Origin: Eretmocerus hayati
Taxonomy: Eukaryota > Arthropoda > Insecta > Hymenoptera > Aphelinidae
NCBI GenBank assembly: GCA_029851415.1
Contig: CM056743.1
Location: 92,602,501-92,666,500, forward strand
Length of the DNA: 64,000 nucleotides
Direction: 5' to 3'
A program made the position numbers and the translations under genes. Shown here piece by piece: positions 22,487-33,224 of the stretch. Within the stretch, counting starts at the first letter, position 1, and each line of letters starts with the position of its first letter. The notes below the pieces were generated by a model. The model was not told the origin of the DNA and searched no databases. It saw only the letters and a list, made by a program, of their open reading frames with translations.

Positions 22487-23930
22487 GTATTGAGGAGGCG
22501 TTGCAACTTTGTAACCAAAACGGCGGATAGGATATAGTACATTAGGCGAGCGGAATCGATGTGAGGCATGATCAAGGCACTCACAAGCAACTTTTTCACA
22601 TCTGTTGTCAAGAAATTCCCACGACGACGCAACCTATGTAATATTCCATGCACTTTGGAGCAAATACTTGACACATGAGCATTCCATGAAAGATCTTGGG
22701 AGAAGATTACTCCTAGGTTCTTTACCGATTTCAGTAATGGTATTGTATGGCCATCAACACTGATAGGCGATAGGATATTTATATCAATCCTCATATGATA
22801 CTGAACTGAGGCAGTCAAGATTCCTTTTGTCTTTGGAATATTCAAAGTGAGTTCGAAGTCTTGGGCCCATTTTACTATACCAGGAGAATCATCATTAAGC
22901 TTCACAATCATCTCAGGCAATTCGGAAGGTCTTCCTCGAATATATATTTGAAGATCATCCTCATATGATACTGAACTGAGGCAGTCAAGATTCCTTTTGT
23001 CTTTGGAATATTCAAAGTGAGTTCGAAGTCTTGGGCCCATTTTACTATACCAGGAGAATCATCATTGAGCTTCACAATCATCTCAGGCAATTCGGAAGGT
23101 CTCCCTCGAATATATATTTGAAGATCATCAGCAAAAAGCATACCTTTGCAATGACGCAAAATTCAGATGATCGGATCAATGAAGATGCCTTGCAGGAAGC
23201 CTGAAGAACTAGGTTCAAACTCTGAAGTATTATCATCTCCGTCAATAACTGATTGGAGTCTTCCCTTTGAGTAAGAATGAAACCACGTGATTGTTTCATT
23301 TGAAAAATTCAACGCTTCCATCCTGCGCAACGATAGTTCATGATCGACACTATTGAAAGCGGTTTTGAAGTCAAACAGAATTTGAAGTGTAAGTGGACCA
23401 TTCTCAATTCCTAGACGAATGTCTTCTGAAATTTTCAGTGAAGCAGTTTGCGTACTGAAATTAGCACGAAATCCCGATTGAAAATCGGACAGAATTTGAT
23501 GTTGCTCGAGATGCTCGACTAGCTGCCCAGTTATCAAAGTATCGGAGACTTTGGCAGCGTGAGGTAAGTTTGAAATGGGCCCCATATCAGATGGTGACTT
23601 GGGGCGAGGAATTTCACTCAAAGGGATGATCAGTGACTTCCTTCAAGCTTCAGGGTACTGACAGGTTTCAATTGATTAATTGAACGAATTGACAAAATAA
23701 GGGACAAATGAAGATAGTACAGACTCAAAATCCCGAAGGGACAACCCATCTCCTGCCCAACTCTGCCCTCTAGATTTTGGTAGACAGCTCAACATCGCCT
23801 CGTATACTTGTAGACCATCAATATGCTTCAAAGAGAATTTGGGGAACTCGCACTCCTTACTACTTTCGACTAAGAAAAAAAAAGCAAGGACTCAAGGGGG
23901 CAAATTGGGTGCCGGCTGGATATTTCAGAG
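22487..23930 (-). pseudogene. LINE family 2 reverse transcriptase (copy 1)
   Basis: Minus-strand landmarks: PRPKSPSDMGPISNLP (RT motif 1 region), SDFQSGFRANFSTQTA, FDFKTAFNSVDHE (first catalytic Asp position), GFLQGIFIDP (PQGS box, degenerate), then MLFADDLQIYI (catalytic Asp pair), LNIPKTKG, LGVIFSQDLSWNAHV and LLNTC. Frames break between these, and a 170-bp tandem duplication (22790-23129) repeats the region after FADD. The family resembles CR1-group elements. It ends at the ACAA duplication and continues at 19344. Confidence 0.8.
22790..23129. repeat. 170-bp tandem duplication inside the RT domain
   Basis: Bases 22790-22959 and 22960-23129 differ at only about two positions. The unit covers the DNA encoding the stretch from FADD-LQIY to VQYHMR. 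Being 170 bases long, it shifts the frame. The junction sequence aagatcatc is shared by both units' ends. Confidence 0.9.
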
Positions 23931-24073
23931 TAGAATTGATTCATAAGTGATTTTGGTAGATTTTTTCATCCTTGATGGTTAATATACAAGTTGAACATTT
24001 GGTATCGTCGATCTTGAAGGACGGTGGGGAACTAAATAAATTCCCAAAATTTCATTATGGAAATTTTATTGCA

Positions 24074-24108
24074 ACGTTTCGTCCACTAAGTTTTGTGGAC
24101 CTCATCAG
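24074..24108 (-). ncRNA. hammerhead-ribozyme-like motif, left arm
   Basis: Minus strand: CTGATGAG, then GTCCAC, an 8-nt loop, GTGGAC and GAAAC. The conserved core (CUGAUGA, GAAA) and a perfect 6-bp helix II are present. One extra G sits between the core and helix II, and helices I and III are not obvious in a monomer; GAAACGT could pair in a dimer. Penelope elements are known to carry such motifs. Confidence 0.55.
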
Positions 24109-24613
24109 GCTTCAGGTTTCTGTTTCGACATATGTATAAAGATAGAAAATATGAAAATTTTTTACAAATGATGGATGTATGAATATTCAAGATGCGCAAC
24201 TTACGTTATTCTTTAGATCGTCATGATATTTTGGACGATATTGTAATAGAGCACAGACATAACGTCTAGCTCCTGTCAATACAAGTAAACAGAGTGAGTC
24301 ATCAGTCTCATTTTTCACTCATATTTATATTAGCGCGATCGCAGTGTACAGAAGGTGACATATATATGAAAAGTAGTGCATGTGGGAGAACGAAAGAGAG
24401 CGGGGGGTCAACGAGCTTTGTCAGCCGTTGCCCACAACGGGTTATATATTTGACTGAGATTTTGAATATCGTCTTTTCTATTGATGCAATTCTCATCGAA
24501 CTTCATATGGATCATTTCAGAAATCAACCGTTTTTTCCAATTTTTCTCTGTGGCTAAAATTTTGGTTTGATCCCAATGGAAATCGTGTTTATCATTTAGT
24601 CCGTGAACAGAAA

Positions 24614-25785
24614 CTACGGACTTTTATCTTTGTTTGTAATATGATCTTCAATGCGTGTACCTAGTTGTCTTTTTGTCTCTCCCACATACGTTGCTGGGCA
24701 ATCTTTACACTGAAATTTATAAGCAACACCAGTTTTGCTAAATTTATCTAGTTGGTCCTCACCTAATTTTACTATTGAGCTCAATGACTTGGAAACTTTT
24801 GGAAGAGTGTGAATATCGTTATGTTTGAACAGAGCATTACATTTTCCGAATAAGCGTTCGTGGTATGGAATACAAATTTTGTTCTGGCCAGCATATAGAA
24901 TTTGGTTGCAACGTATTCTTTCTGCTCTGTTCATGAGATCTCTTGAACGATGTTATCTGGTTTTTATACATTTGTCAGTGAAATCTTCAGGGTAATCATT
25001 GTCAGAAAGGAGTTGTTTTACAATTGACAAGTTAGAGGAATGAAATTTTTTATGTGAAAGTGACGTGGCTCTGTCGACTAAATTGAACACTATGTTCCTC
25101 TTTTGATTCATGGTATGATTGGATTTGAAATTCAAGATCCTGCCTGATGAAGTTGGCTTTTGATACCAATTGGTGATGATTTTTTCATCCTCTCGGATCA
25201 GAGATATGTCGAGGAAATTGATGGTATTATTGTTTTCAATCTCATGTGTGAACTGTAAATGCTCATTGTAGCTGTTGAAAACATTGAGGACAACATCTAC
25301 CTGTTCTTTCTTCACACACATTCGAGTGTCATCGACATATCTATAATAGAATAGAGGAGTGCAATCGTGATCATTTTCAATTTACGTAAACATGAAGTTT
25401 CCAAGTCATCCATAACAATGTCTGCGGAAAGTGGAGAAATGGGTGATCCCATCGGACTACCAAAAATTTGTTGATAAATTTTATTATTGAATTGAAAAAA
25501 TGTGTTGTCAAAAAAGAACTCAGTGCATCAACGAATTTCATGAAATGGTATGTTGGACTTATTATGTATATCTGAAAATCTGCGGTCAAGCGCCTCTAGC
25601 ACTAACCAGCATAGGATGTTTGTAAACAGAGAGCTAACGTCGAGAGAAAGGAGTATATGATCTTTTGGGATCGTTAAAGTCTCCAACCGTTTTTTGAATT
25701 CAAAGCTATTGTCAATGCGTGATGCAGGCGGTTTAATACATTTCTTCAGCTCTTTATATAAAACGGAAGCAAGAAAATGAGTAGA
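24614..25785 (-). pseudogene. Penelope-like RT and GIY-YIG, truncated inverted copy
   Basis: Reads from LASVLYKELKK (middle of the reverse transcriptase) through LLSLDVSSLFTN (first catalytic Asp), the YVDD region near 25340, INFLDISL, and then the GIY-YIG part with VAYKFQCKDCPATYVGETKR. It shares two nonsense codons with the plus copy (after PFHEIR/PFDEIR and after CIKTR), but it keeps the Cys codon and the frame that the plus copy lost in the GIY-YIG part. It starts abruptly at 25785. Confidence 0.8.
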
Positions 25786-28190
25786 CAACATCGTATTGCT
25801 GAGGCATCGTCGCGCCGAGTCTTCCTCTTGAGATGCAGAAGCAACGATGTATCACCACCACACATCCAAAACATCAACAAGAGCCTTCAACGTATCAGTT
25901 TCTCGAGTGAGTCATGTTCAAAAAACTCTCGTTTACAAAACTCTGTTTACTTTCGAAGACTTCTAAATAATGAAATTAGGGACGTCCATAATCAAATTTT
26001 TCGACTTCAAAAGAACTTAGCAGTAACCTCACAATCATTATCAAACGAGAATATTGATCCAAATATTTTGAGCCAATTCCAAAATTTCACAAATGAAGAA
26101 TCTATCAAATTACGTAAAAAATGTGATTTTACACATATGAAAAAATTCGAAAAAATCAAGCCGTCCATAACACCTTGCACGATAGATAGAAATAATTGGG
26201 TAAAAAATTTCAGCAATACTCGTCTCCCTTCAGATGTTATTGACATATCCTCATTGGGCCCCAATTTCAGTCAGAAAGACAACCTCAGTTTGAAGAATGT
26301 CATAGATACTGTCAAAAATGTTGAAAAGTGCATAGAGAACCTCGATTTGAATAACAGGGAGAAAGATAACATCCGTCACAAGATTACGAATATCCTATAC
26401 ACTGAAAATAATGAGCAAAGGCACATTTCTCCTGGAGACAGGGTATTCGCAAGAAAATTGAGCTTCACTAAGCACTTCTTGAAACCAAATTCAGATATTT
26501 TTTTCACACGTGCAGATAAGGGCAATGTCACCGTCTGTTTGAATAAGTCTGATTACACTAATAAAATGAACGGTCTGTTGAGTGACAAAAAAGTATACGT
26601 TCTGATCAGAAATAATCCACTCAAAAGTTTACAGGCAAAAGTACATAAAATACTCGGGAGTTGGAATGATTTAAATTATTTGTCTAGAAAATATCATGAT
26701 AATGCTCTCACACAGACGAACACCAACTTATCTCGTTGTTATGGTTTACCAAAAATTCATGAAGAAAATGTTCCACTCAGACCAATAATTTCTACAATCA
26801 ATAGCCCTACTCATTCTCTTGCTTCCGTTTTATATAAAGAGCTGAAGAAATGTATTGAACCGCCTGCATCACGCATTGACAATAGCTTTGAATTAAAAAA
26901 ACGGTTGGAGACTTTAACGATCCCAAAAGATCATATACTCCTTTCTCTCGACGTGAGCTCTCTGTTTACAAACATCCTATGCTGGTTAGTGCTAGAGGCG
27001 CTTGACCGCAGATTTTCAGATATACATAATAAGTCTAACATACCATTTGATGAAATTCGTTGATGCACTGAGTTCCTTTTTGACAACACATTTTTTCAAT
27101 TCAATAATAAAATTTATCAACAAATTTTTGGTAGTCCGATGGGATCACCCATTTCTCCTCTTTTCGCAGACATTGTTATGGATGACTTGGAAACTTCAGG
27201 TTTACGTAAATTGAAAAATGATCACGATTGCACTCCTCTATTCTATTATAGATATGTCGATGACACTCTAATGTGTGTGAAGAAAGAACAGGTAGATGTA
27301 GTCCTCAATGTTTTCAACAGCTACAATGAGCATTTACAGTTCACACATGAGATTGAAAACAATAATACCATCAATTTCCTTGACATATCTCTGATCCGAG
27401 AGGATGAAAAAATCATCACCAATTGGTATCAAAAGCCAACTTCATCAGGCAGGATCTTGAATTTCAAATCCAATCATACCATGAATCAAAAGAGGAACAT
27501 AGTGTTCAATTTAGTCGACAGAGCCACGTCACTTTCACATAAAAAATTCCATTCCTCTAACTTGTCAATTGTAAAACAACTCCCTTCTGACAATGATTAC
27601 CCTGAAGATTTCACTGACAAATGTATAAAAACCAGATAACATCGTTCAAAAGAACTCATGAACAGAGCAAAAAGAATACGTTGCAACCAAATTCTATATG
27701 CTGGCCAGAACTAAAATTTGTATTCCATACCACGAACGCTTATTCGAAAAATGTAATGCTCTGTCCAAACATAACGATATTCACACTCTTTTAAAAGTTT
27801 CGAAGTCATTAAGCTCAATAGTAAAATTAGGTAAGGACCAACTAGATAAATTTAGCAAAACTGGTGTTGTTTATAAATTTCAGTGTAAAGATTGACCAGC
27901 AACGTATGTGGGAGAGACAAAAAGACAACTAGGTACACGCATTAAAGATCATATTACAAACAAAGATAAAAGTCCGTAGTTTCTGTTCACAGACTAAGTG
28001 ATAAACACGATTTCCATTGGGATCAAACCAAAATTTTAGACACAGAGAAAAATTGGAAAAAACGGTTGATTTCTGAAATGATCCATATAGAATTCGATGA
28101 GAATTGCATCAATAGAAAAGACGATATCCAAAATCTCAGCCAAATATATAACCCGTTGTGGGCAACGGCTGACAAAGCTCGTTGACCCCC
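25777..28190 (+). pseudogene. Penelope-like reverse transcriptase with GIY-YIG endonuclease
   Basis: A single frame runs from about 25777 past 27639, interrupted by TGA at 27061-27063 and TAA at 27637-27639. A one-base insertion near 27714 then shifts it, and another TGA at 27893-27895 replaces a Cys present in the inverted copy. Landmarks: CYGLPKIHEENVPLRPIIS, LLSLDVSSLFTN, GSPMGSPISPLFADIVMDD, YRYVDDTL (catalytic pair), INFLDISL; then VVYKFQCKD, TYVGETKRQLGTRI (GIY-YIG nuclease), and an H/W-rich end (DFHWDQTKIL). These proteins nick DNA and reverse-transcribe the element RNA, and are related to telomerase RT. This copy is inactive. The N-terminus lacks an upstream UTR, so the 5' end may be truncated. 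Confidence 0.9.
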
Positions 28191-28484
28191 CGCTCTCTTT
28201 CTCTCTCCCACATGCACTACTTTTCATATATATGTCACCTACTGTACACTGCGATCGCGCTAATATGAATATGAGTGAAAAATGAGACTGATGACTCACT
28301 CTGTTTACTTGTATTGACAGGAGCTAGACGTTATGTCTGTGCTCTATTACAAGATCGTCCAAAATATCATGATGATCTAAAGAATAACGTAAGTTGCGCA
28401 TCTTGAATATTTATACATCCATCATTTGTAAAAAATTTTCATATTTTCTATCTTTATACATATGTCGAAACAGAAACCTGAAGC

Positions 28485-28519
28485 CTGATGAGGTCCACAA
28501 AACCTAGTGGACGAAACGT
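28485..28519 (+). ncRNA. hammerhead-ribozyme-like motif, right arm
   Basis: CTGATGAG at 28485-28492, helix II GTCCAC/GTGGAC at 28493-28498 and 28507-28512 with loop aaaaccta, then GAAAC at 28513-28517. It differs from the left-arm motif by one loop base only. The same caveats apply: one extra G before helix II, and short or absent helices I and III. Confidence 0.55.
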
Positions 28520-28621
28520 TGCAATAAAATTTCCATAATGAAATTTTGGGAATTTATTTAGTTCCCCACCGTCCTTCAAGATCGACGATACCAAATGTTC
28601 AACTTGTATAGAATTGATTCA

Positions 28622-29510
28622 ATTCTCGCGCGGAGGAATACTCAAGGGGTGACTTGTTTGTGTCTCGAGATGAGCCAAGTTTTCGTAAAACATTCCTGTA
28701 ACCAAATTTTCCAATAGTTTCTGATGAGGACTTGAGGCAGTAATCATTTTTAGCTTCCCTCATATTATACTTGTGCTGTTTTCGGGGATCCTTATACTGA
28801 GCCCATATTATAGGTTCATCTGATCTCTTTGTTTGTAGATAAATTTTGTCACGCTCCTGACCTTCCGGTCGAAGTTCGGGTATCACCCACGGATTCGGAC
28901 GCTCACGAACAGATCGCGTTGTTACAGGGGCCATTTGATCAAGCAGACCTATTGCAATGTCTCTGAACTTTTCTAGTGACTCATTCACATCCCCACAATC
29001 GCAGACCAACTACTCGCACATAGCTAACTCAAACTACACACTGAACAACGCAGGATCAAATTTCCGATAATCACATGAAGTAATAGTTTCACATTCCTTG
29101 GCAACCGAGGGAAAATTATATTCAACCACGAGGAAATCGTGACCATTGATGAATGGGGCACCTGATTTGGAGTGCTTTACAATTTTTCCAGCACAGTCAA
29201 TTGATATGACGTCAATGCATGTGTCCCTGTGCTCCAGATGGTGTGTTGGGCCAAAAGGGATACAATATAATGACTCCGAGTTTAAATCTCCCGCCAAGAT
29301 TACATTATTATATGACACTGCAAGTTTTCCAAATTCAGCAAAAAAGTTGCTCAAATCATGCCCTTGCGGTCGTCTGTAAATATATGCAACTAGTAATTTA
29401 CGGTTTCCTGGGGTTTGAACATCAACGAACAGGAATTCTGTCTCATCAATACTTGCCACTATATGGGGCATCCCGGGCGAACAACTTCTACGCCTTGTGA
29501 TGATAGGCAC
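28622..29510 (-). pseudogene. LINE family 2 endonuclease and linker (copy 1)
   Basis: The minus strand from about 29500 reads SIDETEFLFVDVQ, LLVAYIYRRPQGHD, VILAGDLNSESL (metal-binding Asp/Asn) and HHLEHRDTCIDVIS: the endonuclease of a Jockey-superfamily LINE. After a frame break near 29034 comes the linker with LLDQMAPVTTRSVRERPNPW to ARELNQFY at the Penelope target site. The same segments occur in copy 2 at 36403-37455. The N-terminal third of the endonuclease is degraded or replaced near 29510. Confidence 0.75.
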
Positions 29511-29636
29511 CGAATTAATTAGGAACACGGTTCCAAGTCGTGATTTGCGTATCGCACCCGACCTGCTGGAGCAGCCGGGAAGAACTGGTGTGTATGCGCT
29601 GCCCTTGTAGACCCTCGACCACTTGAGAAAGCTCTG

Positions 29637-30186
29637 ATGCAATTGAGGGGAGATGGCATCGTGACACTGAGGAAACCACATGTTCAACCAAGCATTGACG
29701 AGCCAACTCGCGAACTCCCCGCTAACGCGGCCCCGCCACCTCGAAACGAGATAGCAGGAGATATTCCAGCCATAGAGACGTCCATTGGAATGGAACCGGA
29801 CCAAGGAAGCCATTATTTCATCAAGGAACAGCTATCTCGGAGCTAGATCCGAATTCCATAACTCTTTTACTCTTTCGGATGACTTCCTGTCCAAATATGG
29901 AGAAGAAGGACGTCGTTTGTCTGGGAACCTGCCAATTAGAGTGGCGGACAAAAGGTTGGCACATGAGGTGGCAGAGGCGCACAAACGCCAACGGAAAGCG
30001 ATGCGGGGAATCGCCAGTAGAGTTGAGAGAGAGGCTCGACAACAGTTAGAAGGATTCCGAAGAAGGACAGCTGAGGGAGCTGTGCATCTCCAAAGACAGC
30101 TATGCGAAGCCCAACGCCAGAGGGAACAGCTGGGTGCGACGGGACCTGCTTGTGCCCAACGCGCTATTCCGAACAGAAGCCGTTGA
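29637..30186 (+). pseudogene. unrecognised coding-like remnant, charged coiled coil
   Basis: Two plus frames, 29637-29843 and 29785-30186, with a shift near 29845, give a P/E-rich segment followed by a long Arg/Glu/Gln/Ala helix (AEAHKRQRKAMRG, RVEREARQQLEGFRRR, LQRQLCEAQRQREQ). The composition differs from the AT-rich neighbours. The helix looks like a coiled coil. I do not recognise the family; a Gag-like or structural protein is possible. A minus-strand frame over the same bases is Cys/Ser-rich and less convincing. Confidence 0.3.
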
Positions 30187-30933
30187 TGCCTTGTCTGCGG
30201 CTCAACAGGGGTAGCGCATGGGCGCAAATACCCCAAGCGCATGAAAAATTCAGGATTCCGATGAACCATTGCGCATCGCTGTCAGATAGCTCACGAGGGT
30301 GGCAACTTTTTTCACTTACTTTCTCCCTTGATTCTATACACTAGGGTGACACTTATTTCCCGACTTTTCTGGATCGGACGCTCCACCAACTTTTTTTCAA
30401 ATTTATGATGAAAAAAGATGGAAAGAATTTTTTCCAGATTTTTAGAGACAGTCCCTATAGTGCCCATTTTCACCTACTTTTTTGAATTTGAAGGTGATTT
30501 TTCGCTTTTCTCGATGAATTGACTGCTCGACTCATCTACCTAGAAGGAATCCCAATCTCACTTGGCTAGATCAGCAAACGCATTTCTCGAGTAAAATTTA
30601 ACGAGGAATACGATGAAAATATTCATTCAATGTACCGAGCCAACCCGGGTGCGATAAAGCTATATCTTCCTCCATAGAAACAAATTTTTCTCGAAAAATG
30701 GGGTATATCAGCCATCCAGTCATCTGACTCGTTCCTAATCTAACTAGATAGTTCAGGCAACATGTTCTCCATGTTGCCTGAACAATATCACACACAACAT
30801 AACATGTGCAAAGGAGAATTTGCCAGGAAAGACGGACAACACTCGATGCAAGGTTACGATTTAAGTTGAATCAATTGATGACACCGCGATAGACAGGTAA
30901 TCTGTCTGAAAATTCCGTAGAAAATAGTTATTG

Positions 30934-31048
30934 TGAGCTTTACCATCATTCGAAAATTCCACCTCCGAACCTACTGAATGCATTCGGTCGTGGGCATTAC
31001 CATTATCCAAAAATTCTACCTCCGAACCTACTGAATGCATTGGGTCCT
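30934..31048. repeat. two 57-bp tandem units
   Basis: The block containing cctactgaatgcatt is repeated with a 57-base period and a few substitutions. Confidence 0.8.
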
Positions 31049-31444
31049 TTATGATTCCAAGTGTAAATTGTGCTCAATAGGAGATTCAATGAAGGAGGCT
31101 TGTCACATCATGTATGATCCCAAGAGGGCCTATTCCAGAGTCATTCTCAGCAAGAGATATCATTCTCCTCTTAGCTGTCAGGAGCCAGTTGAGGAAGGTT
31201 TCCTCGGATTTTTGAAAATCGACCGCGAAGAGTTCTAAGCTCGTGTCACTGCTTGAGTAGAACTGATCAGGCTTGAGTGAATGAAATCACTGATATAATA
31301 TCTCATGTTACTATGACAAATCATGCTAGATCATCAGTATAACGATACATATGATAATTCATTCTCGGAATCAACTTATCCATCTAAATGACATCTTTGG
31401 AATTGTCAAGTACAGGTATCCTACATCACAATCAACGACGATGA

Positions 31445-31765
31445 TCAAGTTTCTCCGTTCCGTCTATGTTGCTCTGCTACGAATATTCTCTTATCCGTAC
31501 CGCAGAATTGTTTACAATAGTCCTCCACCACCTGTATCAAAAATTGTTCCTGCTCTTCGTCATAAGTGACAGTATCCATGTACTTCTCTGCCAATTTCAC
31601 CGCTCTCTCAGCAATATCATTGACCACTTTGATGCCTTAAACTATGCGCAAACCTTGCAAGAAATGTTCATTACTCTCTCACGAAGCACAATCTTGTGTC
31701 AGAAAATCTCTTCTGATATTGAAGCGGTAAAAAAATGCCAAAGGTTGGGACCTCACGAACGACTC
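31445..31765 (-). pseudogene. transposase C-terminal remnant (VVND-AER-VKL type)
   Basis: The minus strand reads FYRFNIRRDFLTQDCAS, then after stops KVVNDIAERAVKLAEKY, then EEQEQFLIQVVEDYCKQF. From memory, this combination of F..R....F...D, VVND.AER.VKL and EEQ.QF..QVV.DYRK marks the C-terminal end of a transposase-like family often annotated as uncharacterised in arthropods and cnidarians. The long TIRs around it support a transposon origin. At least two stops and a likely frameshift break it; the N-terminal catalytic part is not seen. Confidence 0.55.
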
Positions 31766-32700
31766 AATCTCTCCGCCCATGACGTTCTCCAACCCTTGTG
31801 CATTTCTATCAAACACTCTCGTGGGCATTTGTTCGATTTGGAATGGCTTTGGGTATCAGAGCGATTTTCTCATTGTTTTTACCGTCAAATTTCATATGGA
31901 GAACATGTAATCATAACCATCCCGTACTATCCAAAATGAGCCAGTGGACTGGAAAATTGATATATCCGCGTTTCTAGAGAGAAACTGGTTTCCTTCGAAG
32001 ACTTATGAATTTATTCGGCTGGGAACTACTGTGAGCATCAAATTGATCTTCTCATCTTCGTCATCGTCGAATTTCACGTGGAAAACATGTTGCCTGGAGT
32101 ATCTCGTTCGATAAAAAACGAGTCAGAGAATTGGGATGATAACATGACGCTGTGTTTTGAAGAAAACCCGGTATCTTCCCAAAGGTCATGGATTTATTCG
32201 ACTTGGGATGGCTCTGAGCATCGAATAGCTCATTATTTCATCGTTCGTATGATCCAATTTTACATGGAGAACATGTTGCCTGAACTAACTAGTTAGATTA
32301 GGAACGAGTCAGATGACTGGATGGCTGATATACCCCATTTTTCGAGAAAAATTTGTTTCTATGGAGAAAGATATAGCTTTATCGCACCCGGGGTGGCTCG
32401 GTACATCGAATGAATATTTTTATCGTATTCCTCGTTGAATTTTACTTGAGAAATGTGTTTGCTGATCTAGCCAAGTGAGATTGGGATTCCTTCTAGGTAG
32501 ATGAGTCGAGCAGTCAATTTATCGAGAAAAGCGAAAAATCGCCTTCAAATTCAAAAAAGTAGGTGAAAATGGGCACTATAGGGACTGTCTCTGAAAATCT
32601 GGAAAAAATTCTTTTCATCTTTGTTCATCATAAATTTGAAAAAAAGTTGGTGGAGCGTCCGATCCAGAAAAGTCGGGAAATAAGTGTCACCCTAATACAC

Positions 32701-33224
32701 ATATTTACATACTCACAATTATCATCTACAATGCCATACTTGATATGGAAAAGTTCCTTTGTTGAGATCGAAATGTACACAACAACTAAGTCATTAATCA
32801 AGTGCATTTTTCCCTCCTCCTCTTTCTTTGAAAATTGATGATGTGTACATATTGTCATTCAGATGCTAGATGCGAATTCGCTCAGTGAAGCAATCAGCCA
32901 GAGTTTATCATTTACGAGATCAATCGACAGGTTCGACAATTATATCCTCGTATTTTTGATATAATAAATACATTCCCTGATAACTTTTACTTTTGATTAT
33001 GGTTGCCTCAGAGAGAGATCTTCTCGAGCCGGTACGCTTAGGCTAACGGCGTCTGTGGGGAAGGTATGTGACGGGTGAAGCCCCACCGCTCTCTCTCCGG
33101 CAATTAGTATTAGGTTATTATTGAATCACACTCATTTGTTTCTATGAAGATTGTTACAGGTGTCTCGTGATGCAGCAGCGATGAGAGACTCATGCGCTCA
33201 GGTTTGAATTAGAGATTGATTGAT
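32701..33224. other. no gene seen
   Basis: AT-rich sequence followed by a GC-richer patch at about 33010-33110 (ggtgaagcccc). Nothing is recognised. Confidence 0.4.

Larger units (their letters stand above)
23944..28608 (+). mobile_element. Penelope-like element, inverted dimer-like insertion
   Basis: A plus-strand copy (about 25786-28608) is preceded by a 5'-truncated minus-strand copy (about 23990-25785), giving near-identical inverted arms of about 1.8 kb. The whole is flanked by a perfect 13-bp duplication TAGAATTGATTCA (23931-23943, 28609-28621). About 45 bases at the left (23944-23989) have no partner. Penelope elements often insert with an extra truncated copy in inverted or direct orientation. 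Both arms end in a hammerhead-ribozyme-like motif, also typical of this class. It interrupts the family 2 LINE. Confidence 0.85.
18790..29510 (-). mobile_element. CR1-like LINE family 2, copy 1, split by two nested insertions
   Basis: Three minus-strand pieces belong to one element: endonuclease 28622-29510, reverse transcriptase 22487-23930 and C-terminus 18803-19344. The first gap is a Penelope element with a 13-bp target duplication (TAGAATTGATTCA), the second a foldback transposon with a 4-bp duplication (ACAA). In both cases coding sequence resumes directly on the far side of the duplication in the expected part of the protein. The 5' end (ORF1) is missing here; copy 2 (35779-38984) has it. 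Confidence 0.85.
30342..32694 (-). mobile_element. DNA transposon with 6-bp duplication and transposase remnant
   Basis: A 2353-bp unit with inverted arms of about 415 bp (30342-30760, 32280-32694), both ends starting TAGGGTGACACTTATTTCCC. ATACAC lies directly outside both ends (30336-30341, 32695-32700), a 6-bp duplication. The inner right part has diverged repeats of about 190 bp (each with acatggagaacatgtt-like blocks), and a 57-bp tandem repeat lies at 30934-31048. A transposase fragment lies on the minus strand (31445-31765). I cannot assign a superfamily. Confidence 0.75.
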
